Positions 10,725 to 20,964 are shown, counted from the stretch's first letter. The stretch: 64,000 nucleotides of DNA from Deltaproteobacteria bacterium (GCA_016699445.1 CP064976.1:124001-188000); one strand, 5' to 3'. The notes: generated by a model from the letters alone, not told the origin. Numbers and translations are program-made.

Positions 10725-11527
10725 TTATTCTCCGCCTCCAGCTGCACGGTCATTTTCTAGTACCCGTAGCTGAGGAGGATTTGATTTGGCTTTCACTTTA
10801 GCTGTTTTTTTTGACGGAATAGTAGGCTAGCCAGGCCTAGGAAAGGCCCCGAAAGAGCATAAGTACAAGCACAAATAAATAAACCAATATTGGGATTGAT
10901 CGCAATTGATCCCACAACAACAGTCGCTCCCACCAAGAAGATAAAGAAGTTACTTTTGTTTACATTCAACTCTTTAAAGCTGGAATAACGAATCGAACTT
11001 ACCAACAAAAAAGCCAAAGTAGGCATCATCGCCAAGACCAAAGGCTGTTTCACCATTCCAAAATCTCTAAACTGATTTTGATAAAATAACACATAGGTGA
11101 TGATCACCCCTGCTGCCGGTGGTGAAGGTAAACCTTGAAACTTCCCCTTCTCAACTTTTCCAGACTGCACATTAAAACGAGCCAATCGCAACGCCACACA
11201 GGAAAAATAAACAAAAGCTAAAAAGAAGCCGATCTCTTTGTAAGAATACAAAGTCCACTGATACATCAAGATAGCGGGAGCCAAACCAAACGATGAAAGA
11301 TCAATTAACGAATCAAATTCTTTTCCAAAATCACTTTCGGCTTTTGCCATGCGCGCCACACGACCATCGATCAAATCAAAAAAGCCTGCGATAAAAATCG
11401 CCCAAGCGGCTTGATTGAAATCATGACCAATAGACTTGATGATGGAAGCAAATCCAAAAAACATACTCCCAGCCGTACATAAACTGGGTAACACTTGGAC
11501 GCCTCGCGATATGTTTGTTTTTTTCAT
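10725..11527 (-). CDS. pssA: CDP-diacylglycerol-serine O-phosphatidyltransferase, probable frameshift near the end
   Basis: Membrane enzyme making phosphatidylserine from CDP-diacylglycerol and serine. The CDP-alcohol phosphotransferase signature is complete (DG..AR........G...D...D, in DLIDGRVARMAKAES followed by FGKEFDSLID), with about eight hydrophobic segments. The frame as sequenced stops at 10793 after RQKKQLK. Adding one A to the A-run near 10810 extends it by about 23 residues to a stop at 10725, and the length then fits a clean frame of 267 aa. I prefer the extended end, but 10793 is possible. The ATG at 11527 follows ilvN by 9 bases. Confidence 0.88.
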
Positions 11528-11536
11528 AGTACCCAC

Positions 11537-11800
11537 TTATGTTTGTGGATGATACTCTTCCTGCTTAATATCTTCTACTGTAATGACATTAATCAGCTTA
11601 TTAAGCTGCTTAATGATTTGTTCGATGATTTGCGGACTTCCATGCGTCACAATCGTCATTTTCGACAAGCTGGCATCATCCGTGGGAAAAACCGTCAAGC
11701 TGTCGATATTATACCCTTTCGACGCAAACAAACCAGCAATGCGAGCCAAAACTCCAAACTCGTTTTCTACCAAGACTTCTATCGTGTGAGAAAATTCCAT
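11537..11800 (-). CDS. ilvN: Acetolactate synthase small (regulatory) subunit, short form
   Basis: Regulatory subunit of acetohydroxyacid synthase conferring valine feedback inhibition. The 87 residues cover only the N-terminal ACT domain (HTIEVLVENEFGVLARIAGLFASKGYNI); the second domain of the ~160-aa IlvH form is absent, as in short IlvN proteins. No frameshift is seen, so it appears naturally short. It is 3 bases downstream of ilvB and surely cotranscribed. Confidence 0.9.
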   Translation of the reverse strand: MEFSHTIEVLVENEFGVLARIAGLFASKGYNIDSLTVFPTDDASLSKMTIVTHGSPQIIEQIIKQLNKLINVITVEDIKQEEYHPQT

Positions 11801-11803
11801 AAG

Positions 11804-13519
11804 TTATGCCAACAACATATCATCCAGGGCCTTGCCTGCCGGCACCATGGGAAGTACGTTTTCTCCTTCCGCTACTTGAAAGTCTATCAAGACGGGCTTC
11901 TTTACTTTTATACTTTCTAACAAAACACCCTCTACATCTTTGGGTTTATTACAGACAAACCCCACAGCACCATAAGCTTCAGCCAGTTTTACAAAATCCG
12001 GCATCGCTGTCTTCAAATCAGATTCCGAATAACGTCTTCCATAAAAATATTCCTGCCACTGTCTCACCATTCCCAAATAACCATTATTAATAATCGCTGT
12101 CTTCACCGGCAGATTGTACTGTACCGCCGTCGCCATTTCCTGAATATTCATTTGAATACTGCCGTCTCCTGAAATGCAGAAAACGGTTTCATTGGGATAG
12201 GCCACTTGAGCACCAATAGCTGCTGGCAAACCGTAACCCATTGTACCCAAACCACCTGACGTGCACCACTTGCGAGGTTGGATGAATGGAAAAATTTGGG
12301 CAGTCCACATCTGATGCTGACCCACATCGGTCGTAATTATCGTCTTGCCCTGTGTGACATCATAAATTTTTTGAATCACGTACTGAGGGCGCAATTCCCC
12401 TTCCATATCTTGAGGGTAATAAATCGGATGTTCTTCTTTCCATTTTTTTATCTGCACATGCCAAGGAGACACAGAATCATAATAGGCTTTTGTCCGCTTT
12501 GGATCTTTATCCACAATCGCTAAAAGCTTTTGCAATACATCCTTAGCATCGCCCACTAAACCCACATCAACAGCTACGTTCTTACCAATTGAACTAGCAT
12601 CCACATCCAGATGAATTTTTTTAGCACCCGTTGCAAATTTTTTCAGATCACCTGTCACGCGATCATCAAAGCGTGGCCCTAATGCAATCAAAAGATCCGC
12701 ATTGTTCATCGCCATGTTGGCCCAATAGCCTCCATGCATGCCTATCATCCCCATCGAAAGATCATGATTACCAGGAAAACCACCAAGACCCATCAACGTG
12801 ATACCCACAGGCAAATTCAGCTTTTCAGCAAACTGGCGCACAAGCTCCGAAGCCCCTGAAGCCACAACCCCGCCTCCCATATACAAAACTGGACGTTTGG
12901 ATTGATAAATAAGTTCAATCGCTTCTTCCATAGGTCCTGCAGTTGGCACTTTTCCAGGATTATATCCTCGCAAAGACACTTCTTTGATTCCCTGATATTC
13001 AGCAGTTGCCAAAGTCACATCCTTAGGCACATCCACCAACACAGGTCCTGGACGTCCCGTACTCGCAATATAATAAGCCTGATGCAAAATGCGCTCGAGA
13101 TCCTTCACGTCTTTCACAAGATAATTATGCTTTGTACACGGACGCGTAATCCCCACAATGTCCGCTTCTTGAAAAGCATCATTCCCAATCAAATTTACGG
13201 GCACTTGTCCTGTGATGCATAACATTGGAACAGAATCCAACATCGCTGTCGCCAGACCTGTAACCGTATTTGTCGCTCCAGGACCTGAAGTCGCCAAACA
13301 CACACCCGGTTTTCCAGTCACACGACCATAAGCATCTGCCATGTGAGTAGCGCCTTGCTCATGACGAACCAGATAATGTTTAATTTTATCCTGTTTATAA
13401 ATTTCGTCGTAGAGATACAGAAGCACACCACCTGGATATCCAAAAATAGAATCAACTCCTAAATCCGTCAGTGTTTTGAGCAATATCTGAGCACCAGTCA
13501 TTTTTTCAGGCATTTTCAT
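11804..13519 (-). CDS. ilvB: Acetolactate synthase large (catalytic) subunit
   Basis: TPP- and FAD-dependent enzyme forming acetolactate or acetohydroxybutyrate in valine and isoleucine synthesis. All three domains are present in 571 aa: N-terminal Pyr domain with the catalytic Glu in VRHEQGATHMADAYGR and GPGATNTVTGLATA, a central FAD-binding domain, and a C-terminal TPP domain with GDGSIQMNIQEMATA. The length is typical and the frame is intact. It heads the ilvB-ilvN-pssA-leuA block, with leuA and cimA elsewhere in the window completing branched-chain synthesis from pyruvate. Confidence 0.97.
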   Translation of the reverse strand: MKMPEKMTGAQILLKTLTDLGVDSIFGYPGGVLLYLYDEIYKQDKIKHYLVRHEQGATHMADAYGRVTGKPGVCLATSGPGATNTVTGLATAMLDSVPMLCITGQVPVNLIGNDAFQEADIVGITRPCTKHNYLVKDVKDLERILHQAYYIASTGRPGPVLVDVPKDVTLATAEYQGIKEVSLRGYNPGKVPTAGPMEEAIELIYQSKRPVLYMGGGVVASGASELVRQFAEKLNLPVGITLMGLGGFPGNHDLSMGMIGMHGGYWANMAMNNADLLIALGPRFDDRVTGDLKKFATGAKKIHLDVDASSIGKNVAVDVGLVGDAKDVLQKLLAIVDKDPKRTKAYYDSVSPWHVQIKKWKEEHPIYYPQDMEGELRPQYVIQKIYDVTQGKTIITTDVGQHQMWTAQIFPFIQPRKWCTSGGLGTMGYGLPAAIGAQVAYPNETVFCISGDGSIQMNIQEMATAVQYNLPVKTAIINNGYLGMVRQWQEYFYGRRYSESDLKTAMPDFVKLAEAYGAVGFVCNKPKDVEGVLLESIKVKKPVLIDFQVAEGENVLPMVPAGKALDDMLLA

Positions 13520-13584
13520 AAGAACCTATGATTTTTCGCTGCCAGACCTGATTTTGTCAAACTCTTTTAAGGGTTTAGGAGATT

Positions 13585-14277
13585 TTAACCAGGTATTCTT
13601 AAATAATTTGGAACAACGATCGTGTTTGAATCAGAGGATTTTTGAAACTCTTCGTAGGCTAATAAAGCAACTGTGCTTGCACGAGGGCTGTTTAAATTTA
13701 CAGGACCTTCAATCAAGCGATTTTTATCCAAAGACACAAACTCATTTCGAACAATTTCAACACCATTTCCTAACACAAAAAAAGAAGTATCTCGTTCGAT
13801 TATTTCTCTTGCGACCTCATCGCGTAAAGATTTTGGATGAATCACACCTTCTTCACCTAAAAGACTCAAACCAGAAATTCCCGAAAGATACAATGCAGCA
13901 TAAACTTCCCCTCGAAAGGCATTGATTAGAGGCAAAATCACACCCGAAAATCCAAACACATTCATCGCCAAACTTTTCAGAGTTGAGACACCGACCAAAG
14001 ACTTTCCTGTGGAAAGTGAAAACCCCTGTGCCGCAGCAATCCCAATTCTCAAACCTGTAAACGATCCTGGACCCACAGAGACAGCAAAAAGATCAATCAT
14101 CTCAAGGGTGCATGAACATTGACTTAAAAGATGGTCCACCATTGGCAATAAGCGCTCCGAATGCTGAACAGAAATAGATAAGGAGATTTCTCCCAGAACT
14201 TTTTTCTCTGTTTCAGAGACATCCAACAGAGCCACACTGCCGGTTAAAGTGGAAGTTTCAATCGCTAAAATTTTCAT
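13585..14277 (-). CDS. tsaB: tRNA threonylcarbamoyladenosine biosynthesis protein TsaB
   Basis: Partner of TsaD in making t6A37 on ANN-decoding tRNAs. The actin-like ASKHA fold starts LAIETSTLTGSVALL and carries the family motif VGPGSFTGLRIGIAAAQG; 230 aa is normal. It lies 65 bases upstream of ilvB on the same strand. TsaE is also in the window (53.3 kb) but far away; TsaD and TsaC are not seen. Confidence 0.93.
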   Translation of the reverse strand: MKILAIETSTLTGSVALLDVSETEKKVLGEISLSISVQHSERLLPMVDHLLSQCSCTLEMIDLFAVSVGPGSFTGLRIGIAAAQGFSLSTGKSLVGVSTLKSLAMNVFGFSGVILPLINAFRGEVYAALYLSGISGLSLLGEEGVIHPKSLRDEVAREIIERDTSFFVLGNGVEIVRNEFVSLDKNRLIEGPVNLNSPRASTVALLAYEEFQKSSDSNTIVVPNYLRIPG

Positions 14278-14311
14278 TTAAAAAATGAAGTATTTTCTCT
14301 TCAAAAAACAC

Positions 14312-14335
14312 GCAACCTTTTTGAGGGAGGGACGA
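14312..14335 (+). promoter_or_regulatory. ECF-sigma-like promoter of the 74-aa gene
   Basis: GCAAC (14312-14316), 16 bases, CGAAG with CGA at 14333-14335, 30 bases before the ATG at 14366. It is the only plus-strand copy of the shared motif and shows the orientation follows the gene. Confidence 0.55.
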
Positions 14336-14365
14336 AGGACATTTTTACTTAGAAAGGAAATTTTT

Positions 14366-14590
14366 ATGAACCCAACAACTATTAGCGGTATCGTGGCACA
14401 ATACACTCAAAACCCGGGCATAATACCAGAACCATACACTTACACAGGACAACAAAGTCTTGCGTTTCAGGGAGCCAACCTAACTCCAACAGAAGCATTA
14501 GCTGTTGCTTTGAAAACTTCAGAAACAAACACAACATCTTTAGATCACAGCCGTAGCATTGATGAAGGCCAAATACTTTTCACTAAATAA
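14366..14590 (+). CDS. Small hypothetical protein, 74 aa
   Basis: A 74-residue protein beginning MNPTTISGIVAQYTQNPG, Thr/Ser/Asn/Gln rich, without Cys, signal peptide or membrane segment. The ATG is preceded by AGAAAGGAAA and by an ECF-like promoter, which supports it as a real gene despite its size. It is a lone plus-strand gene between tsaB and rseP. No family is recognised. Its promoter links it to the giant carboxylase and malic enzyme. Confidence 0.6.
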   Translation: MNPTTISGIVAQYTQNPGIIPEPYTYTGQQSLAFQGANLTPTEALAVALKTSETNTTSLDHSRSIDEGQILFTK

Positions 14591-14610
14591 TAGATTGATT
14601 TAAAATTGAT

Positions 14611-15985
14611 TTAAAAATGACTTCTAATCTTAGCCAATAGACCCGGAATATCCCACAGGCTTTGGATGTCGTTGAGAGTCACTAAAAGCATCAATGAGAT
14701 AAGCATTACAAAACCTGCTTGCTCAGCCCATGTGCGTACTTTGATCGAGACAGGACGACGGGTGATGGTCTCGATGGCAAAAAAGAAAAGATGGCCACCA
14801 TCTAAAACAGGGAGCGGCAAAAGATTGAGTAAGCCTAATTGGATGCTTAAAAACACAAAAAGAAGAGAAAATCAGGCAAACCAGATTTGGCTGCTAAGGC
14901 TGAAGCTTGAGCAATTCGGATCGGACCACCAAGGGTTTTGTATGAGAGATCAAAGCTGACCAGACGCTTCAAAACCGACAAGGTCAATCCGCAAAGTTTC
15001 AGATTTTCAACCGTGCCTTTTTTAACCGCTTCGACAAAGCCATATTTTTTCTTAGTAAAAGCTTCGCTGTGACGAGTGGTGTCTTTTTTCACTCCCATCA
15101 ACCACTTCTTCATACCTTCGTCATATTTTGGAACAATCAACACTGATTCAGTTGTTCCATCACGCTTCACCACTACAGCCAACTGCTTCCCATCACTCTC
15201 ACCCACTTTTTCAGACATGTCTGTCCATGTTTGAATGGGATGCTGATCAATCTCCAAAATAGTATCGCCTGCTTTCACCCCACCCACATCAGCAGGTCCA
15301 CCAGGACTCACTTCATCAATCACTGGATCATTCCCAATAAAATAGCTGGGCTCGATTCCCGAAAATCCCGCTTGGGTTTCCTTGTTTTTATCAAAAGTAA
15401 TTTTTTTGTCAGAAACTCATCAGCACGCTTGATACGAACATCCACACTCTCGTCTGCATGAAGCATGATGTAATTCATCAAAGACTTCCAATCCTCAAAC
15501 TTTTCCTCTTCACTACCTCGAGTCATAGAAACAATTTCATCACCCGTTTGAAGCCCTGCTTTCTCTGCAGGAGACTCATGCTTTACCCCAACAACCACAG
15601 GCTTTTGATCCAGATAAATAGGCTCCATACGACCAATCATAAAAATCACCGGCATCACGACAGAAGCTAAAACGAGATTCATGAATGGACCGGCAAATAC
15701 AACGATCGATCGTCTCCAAATAGGTTTCTTCGAATAAGATTTTTCAGCTGGGATTGTAGGGTCAGGATCATTGGGATCTTCTCCCATCATTTTGACATAA
15801 CCGCCAAAGGGCAAGAGTGAAATCGTGTATTGAGTTTCACCCCGTCGAAACGAAATAAGCTTGGGACCAAACCCAATCGAAAAAACTTCCACCCCAATCC
15901 CCTGCTTTTTGGCCGCATAAAAATGTCCAAACTCATGAACAAAAACCAACACCCCTAAAGCGATCACAAAATATAAAATCGTCAT
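14611..15985 (-). CDS. rseP: RIP metalloprotease RseP (site-2 protease), two frameshifts
   Basis: Intramembrane zinc protease that cleaves anti-sigma factors such as RseA, releasing ECF sigma factors. The HExxH motif is in VFVHEFGHFYAAKK near the N-terminus, two PDZ regions follow (SPAEKAGLQTGDEI; SPGGPADVGGVKAGDTI), and NLLPLPVLDGGHLFF supplies the third zinc ligand. One A is missing from a run near 15400 and one T near 14862; the repaired length is 458 aa, as expected. Its ATG overlaps the dxr stop (ATGA). It is relevant to the ECF-like promoters in this window. Confidence 0.95.
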
Positions 15986-17136
15986 TTTTGCATCTTTCTT
16001 AAATTCTGACCTGCCATTGTACGCGACCAAGAGTCAGCGGCCAATATATCTTCCAAGTTTTTTGGGGCTTTAGCTTCGTGAGCCGATAGAGTTTCTTCAA
16101 TGATTTTTGGAATTTCGACAAAACGAATCTTTTGATTCAAAAAAGCTTCCACAGCGACTTCATTGGCAGCATTCAAAACCACCGGCATCGTCTTTCCTAC
16201 TTTTAACGCCTCATAAGCTAAAGCTAAACAGCGAAACTTTTCTGTATCAGGTTTAAAAAATGTCAAAGTCCCAGTCTCAGTCAGATCCAAACTTTTCACG
16301 CCAGAAGTCACACGCTCTGGGTACGCCATCGCATACGAAATCGCACAGCGCATATCCGGCACTCCCAACTGAGCCATCACCGATCCATCGATATACTCGA
16401 CCATAGAATGAATAATACTTTGAGGATGAACAACGACATTCACTTTTTCAGCAGGCATTCCAAACAAGCAAGCGGCTTCAATCACTTCAAGACCTTTGTT
16501 CATGAGAGTCGCACTATCGATGGTAATTTTTGAACCCATTTTCCAATTAGGATGTTTCAAGGCTTCTTCAAGTGTAATCGCTGCAAAACTTTTTGCATCA
16601 CGATGCAAAAAAGGCCCACCAGAAGCCGTCAGCAAAATTCGCTTCACATCCCGCATACGATTTCCTTGCAGACATTGAAAAATAGCACTGTGCTCACTAT
16701 CAATCGGCAAAATAGAAACATTCTTGGCCTTTGCCAAACCTGTCATCAACTCCCCGGCAATGACCATGCTTTCTTTATTGGCCAATCCAATAGGCTTGCG
16801 CGCTTCAATGGCTGCCATAGTGGGACGTAAACCAGCAGCACCGACAATCGCTGAGATGACAAAATCTGAATCCGCAAAGGCGGCGACTTTTTCATTCCCA
16901 GAATTACCAAATAAAATTTCTATTTTGGGAAATTGCTTTTGAAGATTCTGAGCATCGCTTTCTTTAGCAACAGAAACGATTTGAGGATGAAATTGAGCCA
17001 TCTGCTGTTTCACCACTTCCAAATTATTTCCAGCGGCTAATCCAGCTACCGTAAACTCTTCCGGATGTTGAGCGACAATATCAAGAGCTTGTGTCCCGAT
17101 GGATCCTGTACTTCCTAAAATAACGATTCTTTTCAT
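15982..17136 (-). CDS. dxr: 1-deoxy-D-xylulose-5-phosphate reductoisomerase
   Basis: NADPH-dependent second enzyme of the MEP isoprenoid pathway. It has the Rossmann start ILGSTGSIGTQALDIV, the metal/substrate segment LPIDSEHSAIFQCLQ, the flexible-loop region PNWKMGSKITIDSATLMNKGLE and the C-terminal helical domain; 384 aa is typical. The frame is intact. It sits between cdsA and rseP in the classical cluster, overlapping rseP by 4 bases. Confidence 0.97.
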   Translation of the reverse strand: MKRIVILGSTGSIGTQALDIVAQHPEEFTVAGLAAGNNLEVVKQQMAQFHPQIVSVAKESDAQNLQKQFPKIEILFGNSGNEKVAAFADSDFVISAIVGAAGLRPTMAAIEARKPIGLANKESMVIAGELMTGLAKAKNVSILPIDSEHSAIFQCLQGNRMRDVKRILLTASGGPFLHRDAKSFAAITLEEALKHPNWKMGSKITIDSATLMNKGLEVIEAACLFGMPAEKVNVVVHPQSIIHSMVEYIDGSVMAQLGVPDMRCAISYAMAYPERVTSGVKSLDLTETGTLTFFKPDTEKFRCLALAYEALKVGKTMPVVLNAANEVAVEAFLNQKIRFVEIPKIIEETLSAHEAKAPKNLEDILAADSWSRTMAGQNLRKMQK

Positions 17137-17208
17137 GAGACGTGTGGGCTTAGTGATTTTATTTACTTAAAACAAATAAATTTGGAGACGAAAGCTGTTA
17201 GCGCCCTG

Positions 17209-18003
17209 TCAGTAATTCTGAGCTAAAAAATAAACGATAGGGGCTGCAAAGAGTAATGCATCGATGCGGTCGAGCATGCCTCCGTGACCAGGAATCATCG
17301 TACCGGAATCTTTAGCCCCAACACTACGCTTGAGAAGAGATTCAGAAAGATCTCCGATCGGGCCAACGATAGCAATGATAGTGGCTAAAATTAAACCATG
17401 CTTCACATCAATAGGTTGGTGAAAAATAAACCAGAATATAAAAAATCCCAACCAACTCCCGACCATCCCCCCCACAAAACCTTCGATACTTTTTCCAGGA
17501 GACACCTTGGGAGCCAGCTTATGTTTTCCAAAAGCACGACCCGTAAAATAGGCCGTGGTATCATTCATCCAAACCGTTGCCATCAGAAAGGACATCCAAA
17601 ACAAACCATTTTCCCAATCACGAATCAGACCAATCAAGCCCCCAAAAGTACCAATATAGAGAATGCCTAAAAATAGTGAAGCAATGCGTCCTATCGCTCC
17701 TTCAATCTGACCCGGACAAAAACAAAAATACGCTAAAACAAGAATCAGAATTCCAGAAATTTCTAATAACGATTTTTCCAAAAAATGTGGGCAAAACAAG
17801 ATAAAAAGAAGATGAGTTAATCCCAAAACCATCCCATAAAGCTTTTCGTTTTTAGGCAATTGGATCAGAGAAAAAAATTCCCACAAACCAGCAGCTATAC
17901 AGAAAATAACCACAAGCTTGAAAGCTATCGTATGAGAAGTGAGTAAAGAAGCGATCAGAAAAGGCGCCGCTATCAAGACCGTTAACACGCGTTGTTTAAG
18001 CAT
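17209..18003 (-). CDS. cdsA: Phosphatidate cytidylyltransferase
   Basis: Integral membrane enzyme making CDP-diacylglycerol, the precursor used by PssA encoded nearby. The CdsA signature is present near the C-terminus: VSPGKSIEGFVGG, then GDLSESLLKRSVGAKDSG, PGHGGMLDRIDAL. At 264 aa with about seven hydrophobic segments it is typical. Its ATG overlaps the uppS stop (TAATG), indicating translational coupling. Confidence 0.96.
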   Translation of the reverse strand: MLKQRVLTVLIAAPFLIASLLTSHTIAFKLVVIFCIAAGLWEFFSLIQLPKNEKLYGMVLGLTHLLFILFCPHFLEKSLLEISGILILVLAYFCFCPGQIEGAIGRIASLFLGILYIGTFGGLIGLIRDWENGLFWMSFLMATVWMNDTTAYFTGRAFGKHKLAPKVSPGKSIEGFVGGMVGSWLGFFIFWFIFHQPIDVKHGLILATIIAIVGPIGDLSESLLKRSVGAKDSGTMIPGHGGMLDRIDALLFAAPIVYFLAQNY

Positions 18004-18771
18004 TATTGGACCACTTTAAGTTTTACTTCTGATTTAATTTGATCGGTTGTTTTTCCAAAACGTCGTTCACGACCTTGATATTCTTCAATCGCTTTCAATA
18101 AATTTTCTTTATGAAAATCAGGCCAGCTGGTGTCTGTAAAATAAAGCTCGGTATACGCCGACTGCCATAAAAGATAATTGCTAATACGATGTTCTCCACT
18201 CGTGCGGATCAATAAATCAGGATCCGGAATTCCAGACGTGTCCAGATAACGAGAAAAGTTTTCGACAGAAATAAAACTATCCTTCAACGCCCCTCTCTTT
18301 CTCTTTCAAAATCGCATGAACAGCGCGCACAATTTCATCCCGAGAGCTGTAGCTGAGAGCTAATACCAAATGCATTTTGTCAAAATTGCTGGTCATATTT
18401 TCAGTCTCACGCAGTACATTTAAAACATCTGCCGGAAGACGCTCCACATCACCAATTGATAAAAGCCTAATTTCATTTTTGATTAATTTTTCACGTTTAC
18501 TCAGAAGAAACTCTTTTAAAAGAGCCATGAGTGCCGTGATCTCATCCTTGGGTCGCGCCCAATTTTCCATCGAAAATGCATAAAGAGTGAGGTAACGAAT
18601 CCCGATTTCGCGACAAGCAGTGACAATCTCATCAACGTTTTCACTCCCACGACGATGACCTTCCACTCGAGGGAAGCCCTGAGTTTTAGCCCAACGGCCG
18701 TTACCATCCATAATAATGGCAATATGTTGAGGGAGTTTTTTGAGATCGCTTCTAGACTCTGGAGGCATCAA
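18003..18771 (-). CDS. uppS: Undecaprenyl diphosphate synthase, one frameshift
   Basis: cis-Prenyltransferase that makes the C55 lipid carrier for peptidoglycan and O-antigen. The N-terminal part has IAIIMDGNGRWAKTQGFPR with the catalytic Asp, and the C-terminal part has IPDPDLLIRTSGEHRISNYLLWQ. The frames join near 18291, where one extra G in a GGGG run shifts the reading; removing it gives 255 aa without stops. It lies between frr and cdsA as in many bacteria. Confidence 0.95.
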
Positions 18772-19325
18772 ACCTCCATGATTTCTTTTTCTTTGTGAGT
18801 GAGAAGAGAATCCAGCTGAGCAATCGCAGCATCAGTCATTTTTTGAACTTCTGCTTCCCACTTTTCCAAATCATCCTCAGAAAGATGAGCCTCTTTTTGA
18901 AGTTTTTTAATGGATTCATTGCCTTCGCGACGAATATTACGAATCGTAACGCGACTTTCTTCCGTTACCTTTTTAGCAATTTTCACAAGATCTTTACGAC
19001 GCTCTTCTGTCAAAGCGGGTATATTGATTCGAATGACTTTACCATCATTCACAGGTTGCAAACCTAAATCAGCTTTATGAATCGCGCGTTCAATTTCTTG
19101 AATCGCTGATTTATCCCAAGGAGACAGAGTCAGCGTACGACTATCCGTCACATTGACAGTAGCCACTTGGTTTAAAGGCATCGTGCTTCCATAATATTCT
19201 ACTTTAACCCCATCCACTAAGCCTACAGAAGCGCGTCCTGTTCTCAAACGAGAAAACTCATGCTTGAGAGCCTCAATACCCTTGTCCATCTTTTGTTTAA
19301 TTTCAGACTGAATCTTCGGATCCAT
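18768..19325 (-). CDS. frr: Ribosome recycling factor
   Basis: Splits post-termination ribosomes with EF-G. The 185-residue protein has the family core SRLRTGRASVGLVDGVKVEYYG and LTEERRKDLVKIAKK. The start at ATG 19325 (MDPKIQSEIKQK) is chosen because AAGGGGTT precedes it and this is the usual length. It overlaps uppS by 4 bases and follows pyrH. Confidence 0.96.
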   Translation of the reverse strand: MDPKIQSEIKQKMDKGIEALKHEFSRLRTGRASVGLVDGVKVEYYGSTMPLNQVATVNVTDSRTLTLSPWDKSAIQEIERAIHKADLGLQPVNDGKVIRINIPALTEERRKDLVKIAKKVTEESRVTIRNIRREGNESIKKLQKEAHLSEDDLEKWEAEVQKMTDAAIAQLDSLLTHKEKEIMEV

Positions 19326-19338
19326 TTTAACCCCTTTT

Positions 19339-20055
19339 TTATGTAACAAGAGTCCCGATTTTGGCACCCATGATGACTTTTTTCAAATTTCCTTTTGTAA
19401 AAAGATCAAACACCACAATAGGCATATTATTTTCCATACACAGCGAAATCGCAGTGGAGTCCATCACTTTAAGATTTTTCTTCAAAACCTCAATGTAGCT
19501 GAGCTTAGGAAATTTTTTCGCTTTTTTATCTTTAAAAGGATCAGCTGAATAGACACCATCGACCTTAGTCCCTTTCAAAATAACATCCACTCGCACTTCC
19601 ATCGCTCGAAGTGCTGCAGCAGTATCCGTGGAAAAATAAGGATTACCCGTCCCTGCCGCAAAAATCACCACACGCTTTTTTTCCATATGTCGAACTGCTC
19701 GACGACGGATATAAGGCTCAGCGACTTGTTGCATGTTGATGGCAGAAAGTACGCGTGTATACACACCCATTTTTTCCAGTACGTCTTGAAGAGCGATACT
19801 ATTGATAATAGTCGCCAGCATCCCACTATAATCGGCTGAAGCGCGGTCCATCCATTCTTGAGTTGCCCCACGAATAAAATTTCCACCGCCAATCACCACA
19901 GCGATTTCGACGCCTAAATCATGAACATCTTTAATTTCTCGGCTGAGACTGCGAACAAAATCAGGATCAATCCCTGTTTGGCCACGACCAGAACCCGCCA
20001 TGGCTTCCCCTGAAAGTTTAATGAGTACCCGACTAAAATGAGGTTTCAAGCGCAC
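19339..20055 (-). CDS. pyrH: Uridylate kinase
   Basis: Phosphorylates UMP to UDP, the first committed kinase step to UTP. The amino-acid-kinase fold shows LIKLSGEAMAG, VVIGGGNFIRG, TGNPYFSTDTAAALRA and GTKVDGVYSADPF. The 238-aa length and position between tsf and frr are standard, and the frame is intact. Confidence 0.97.
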   Translation of the reverse strand: MRLKPHFSRVLIKLSGEAMAGSGRGQTGIDPDFVRSLSREIKDVHDLGVEIAVVIGGGNFIRGATQEWMDRASADYSGMLATIINSIALQDVLEKMGVYTRVLSAINMQQVAEPYIRRRAVRHMEKKRVVIFAAGTGNPYFSTDTAAALRAMEVRVDVILKGTKVDGVYSADPFKDKKAKKFPKLSYIEVLKKNLKVMDSTAISLCMENNMPIVVFDLFTKGNLKKVIMGAKIGTLVT

Positions 20056-20066
20056 CCCTTTTTGAA

Positions 20067-20927
20067 TTATGATTGAGAAAGCTCTTCACCCACCTGAAAA
20101 CGAACCACTTCCACAATCTGAGCTTGTGGATCTTTTTGTTTCAAAAAAGCACCCACAGACTGCTTGCCTGTTGTGTCTTTAATGAAAACTTGTTCGTTCA
20201 AACAATTTTCAATAAAAAAGCGATTCACTTTTCCATCTAAAATCTTTTCAATGATATTCGCAGGTTTTCCAGCAAGATCTGGAGAGGCTTTAGCAATATC
20301 CTTTTCACGTGCCACCACATCAGCAGGCACCTGAGCTCTATCAACAAAACGAGGATTCATAGCAGCCACGTGCATGGCCACATCACGAATAGCATCCGCA
20401 TCCAGCACACCACTCTTCACCCGAATCACAACACCAATCTTTGATCCTGCATGAACATAGGCTGAAACTTTTTCACCCTCACCAGCCGTCACCACCTTGG
20501 ATCGGCGGATCGACATATTTTCACCAACTTTAGCAATTAAACCATTCAAAGAATCCTGAATAGAAGCATCACCCACTTTTAAAGCCAAAAGCGCTTCAAG
20601 ATTAGCCGGTTTTGCTTCCACTGTTCTTTCTGCTAATGTATTGAGATAATCCTTAAACTGATCCGTGTTTGCCACAAAATCAGTTTCACAGTTAAGCTCA
20701 ACTAATGAAGCAGATTTCTTATCAGTCGACACAGCCAACCCCACCAAACCTTCAGAAGTGGCTCGACCGGCTTTCTTAGCAGCTTTGACAGTTCCTTCTT
20801 TGCGCAACTGATCAATGGCTTGCTCCAAATCCCCATTGCAAGATGTGAGGGCTTTCTTACAATCCATCATTCCAGCGCCTGTTTTTTCACGTAATTCTTT
20901 GACTAATTCGGCAGTAATTGCGGCCAT
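20067..20927 (-). CDS. tsf: Translation elongation factor Ts
   Basis: Guanine-nucleotide exchange factor for EF-Tu. The N-terminal UBA-like domain reads VKELREKTGAGMMDCKKALT, and the core has LVELNCETDFVANTDQF. At 286 aa with intact dimerisation domains it is typical. It directly follows rpsB and precedes pyrH, the near-universal order. Confidence 0.97.
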   Translation of the reverse strand: MAAITAELVKELREKTGAGMMDCKKALTSCNGDLEQAIDQLRKEGTVKAAKKAGRATSEGLVGLAVSTDKKSASLVELNCETDFVANTDQFKDYLNTLAERTVEAKPANLEALLALKVGDASIQDSLNGLIAKVGENMSIRRSKVVTAGEGEKVSAYVHAGSKIGVVIRVKSGVLDADAIRDVAMHVAAMNPRFVDRAQVPADVVAREKDIAKASPDLAGKPANIIEKILDGKVNRFFIENCLNEQVFIKDTTGKQSVGAFLKQKDPQAQIVEVVRFQVGEELSQS

Positions 20928-20964
20928 AAAACCTTCTTTACTTAATTTTTGTTAATAAAAAGAC

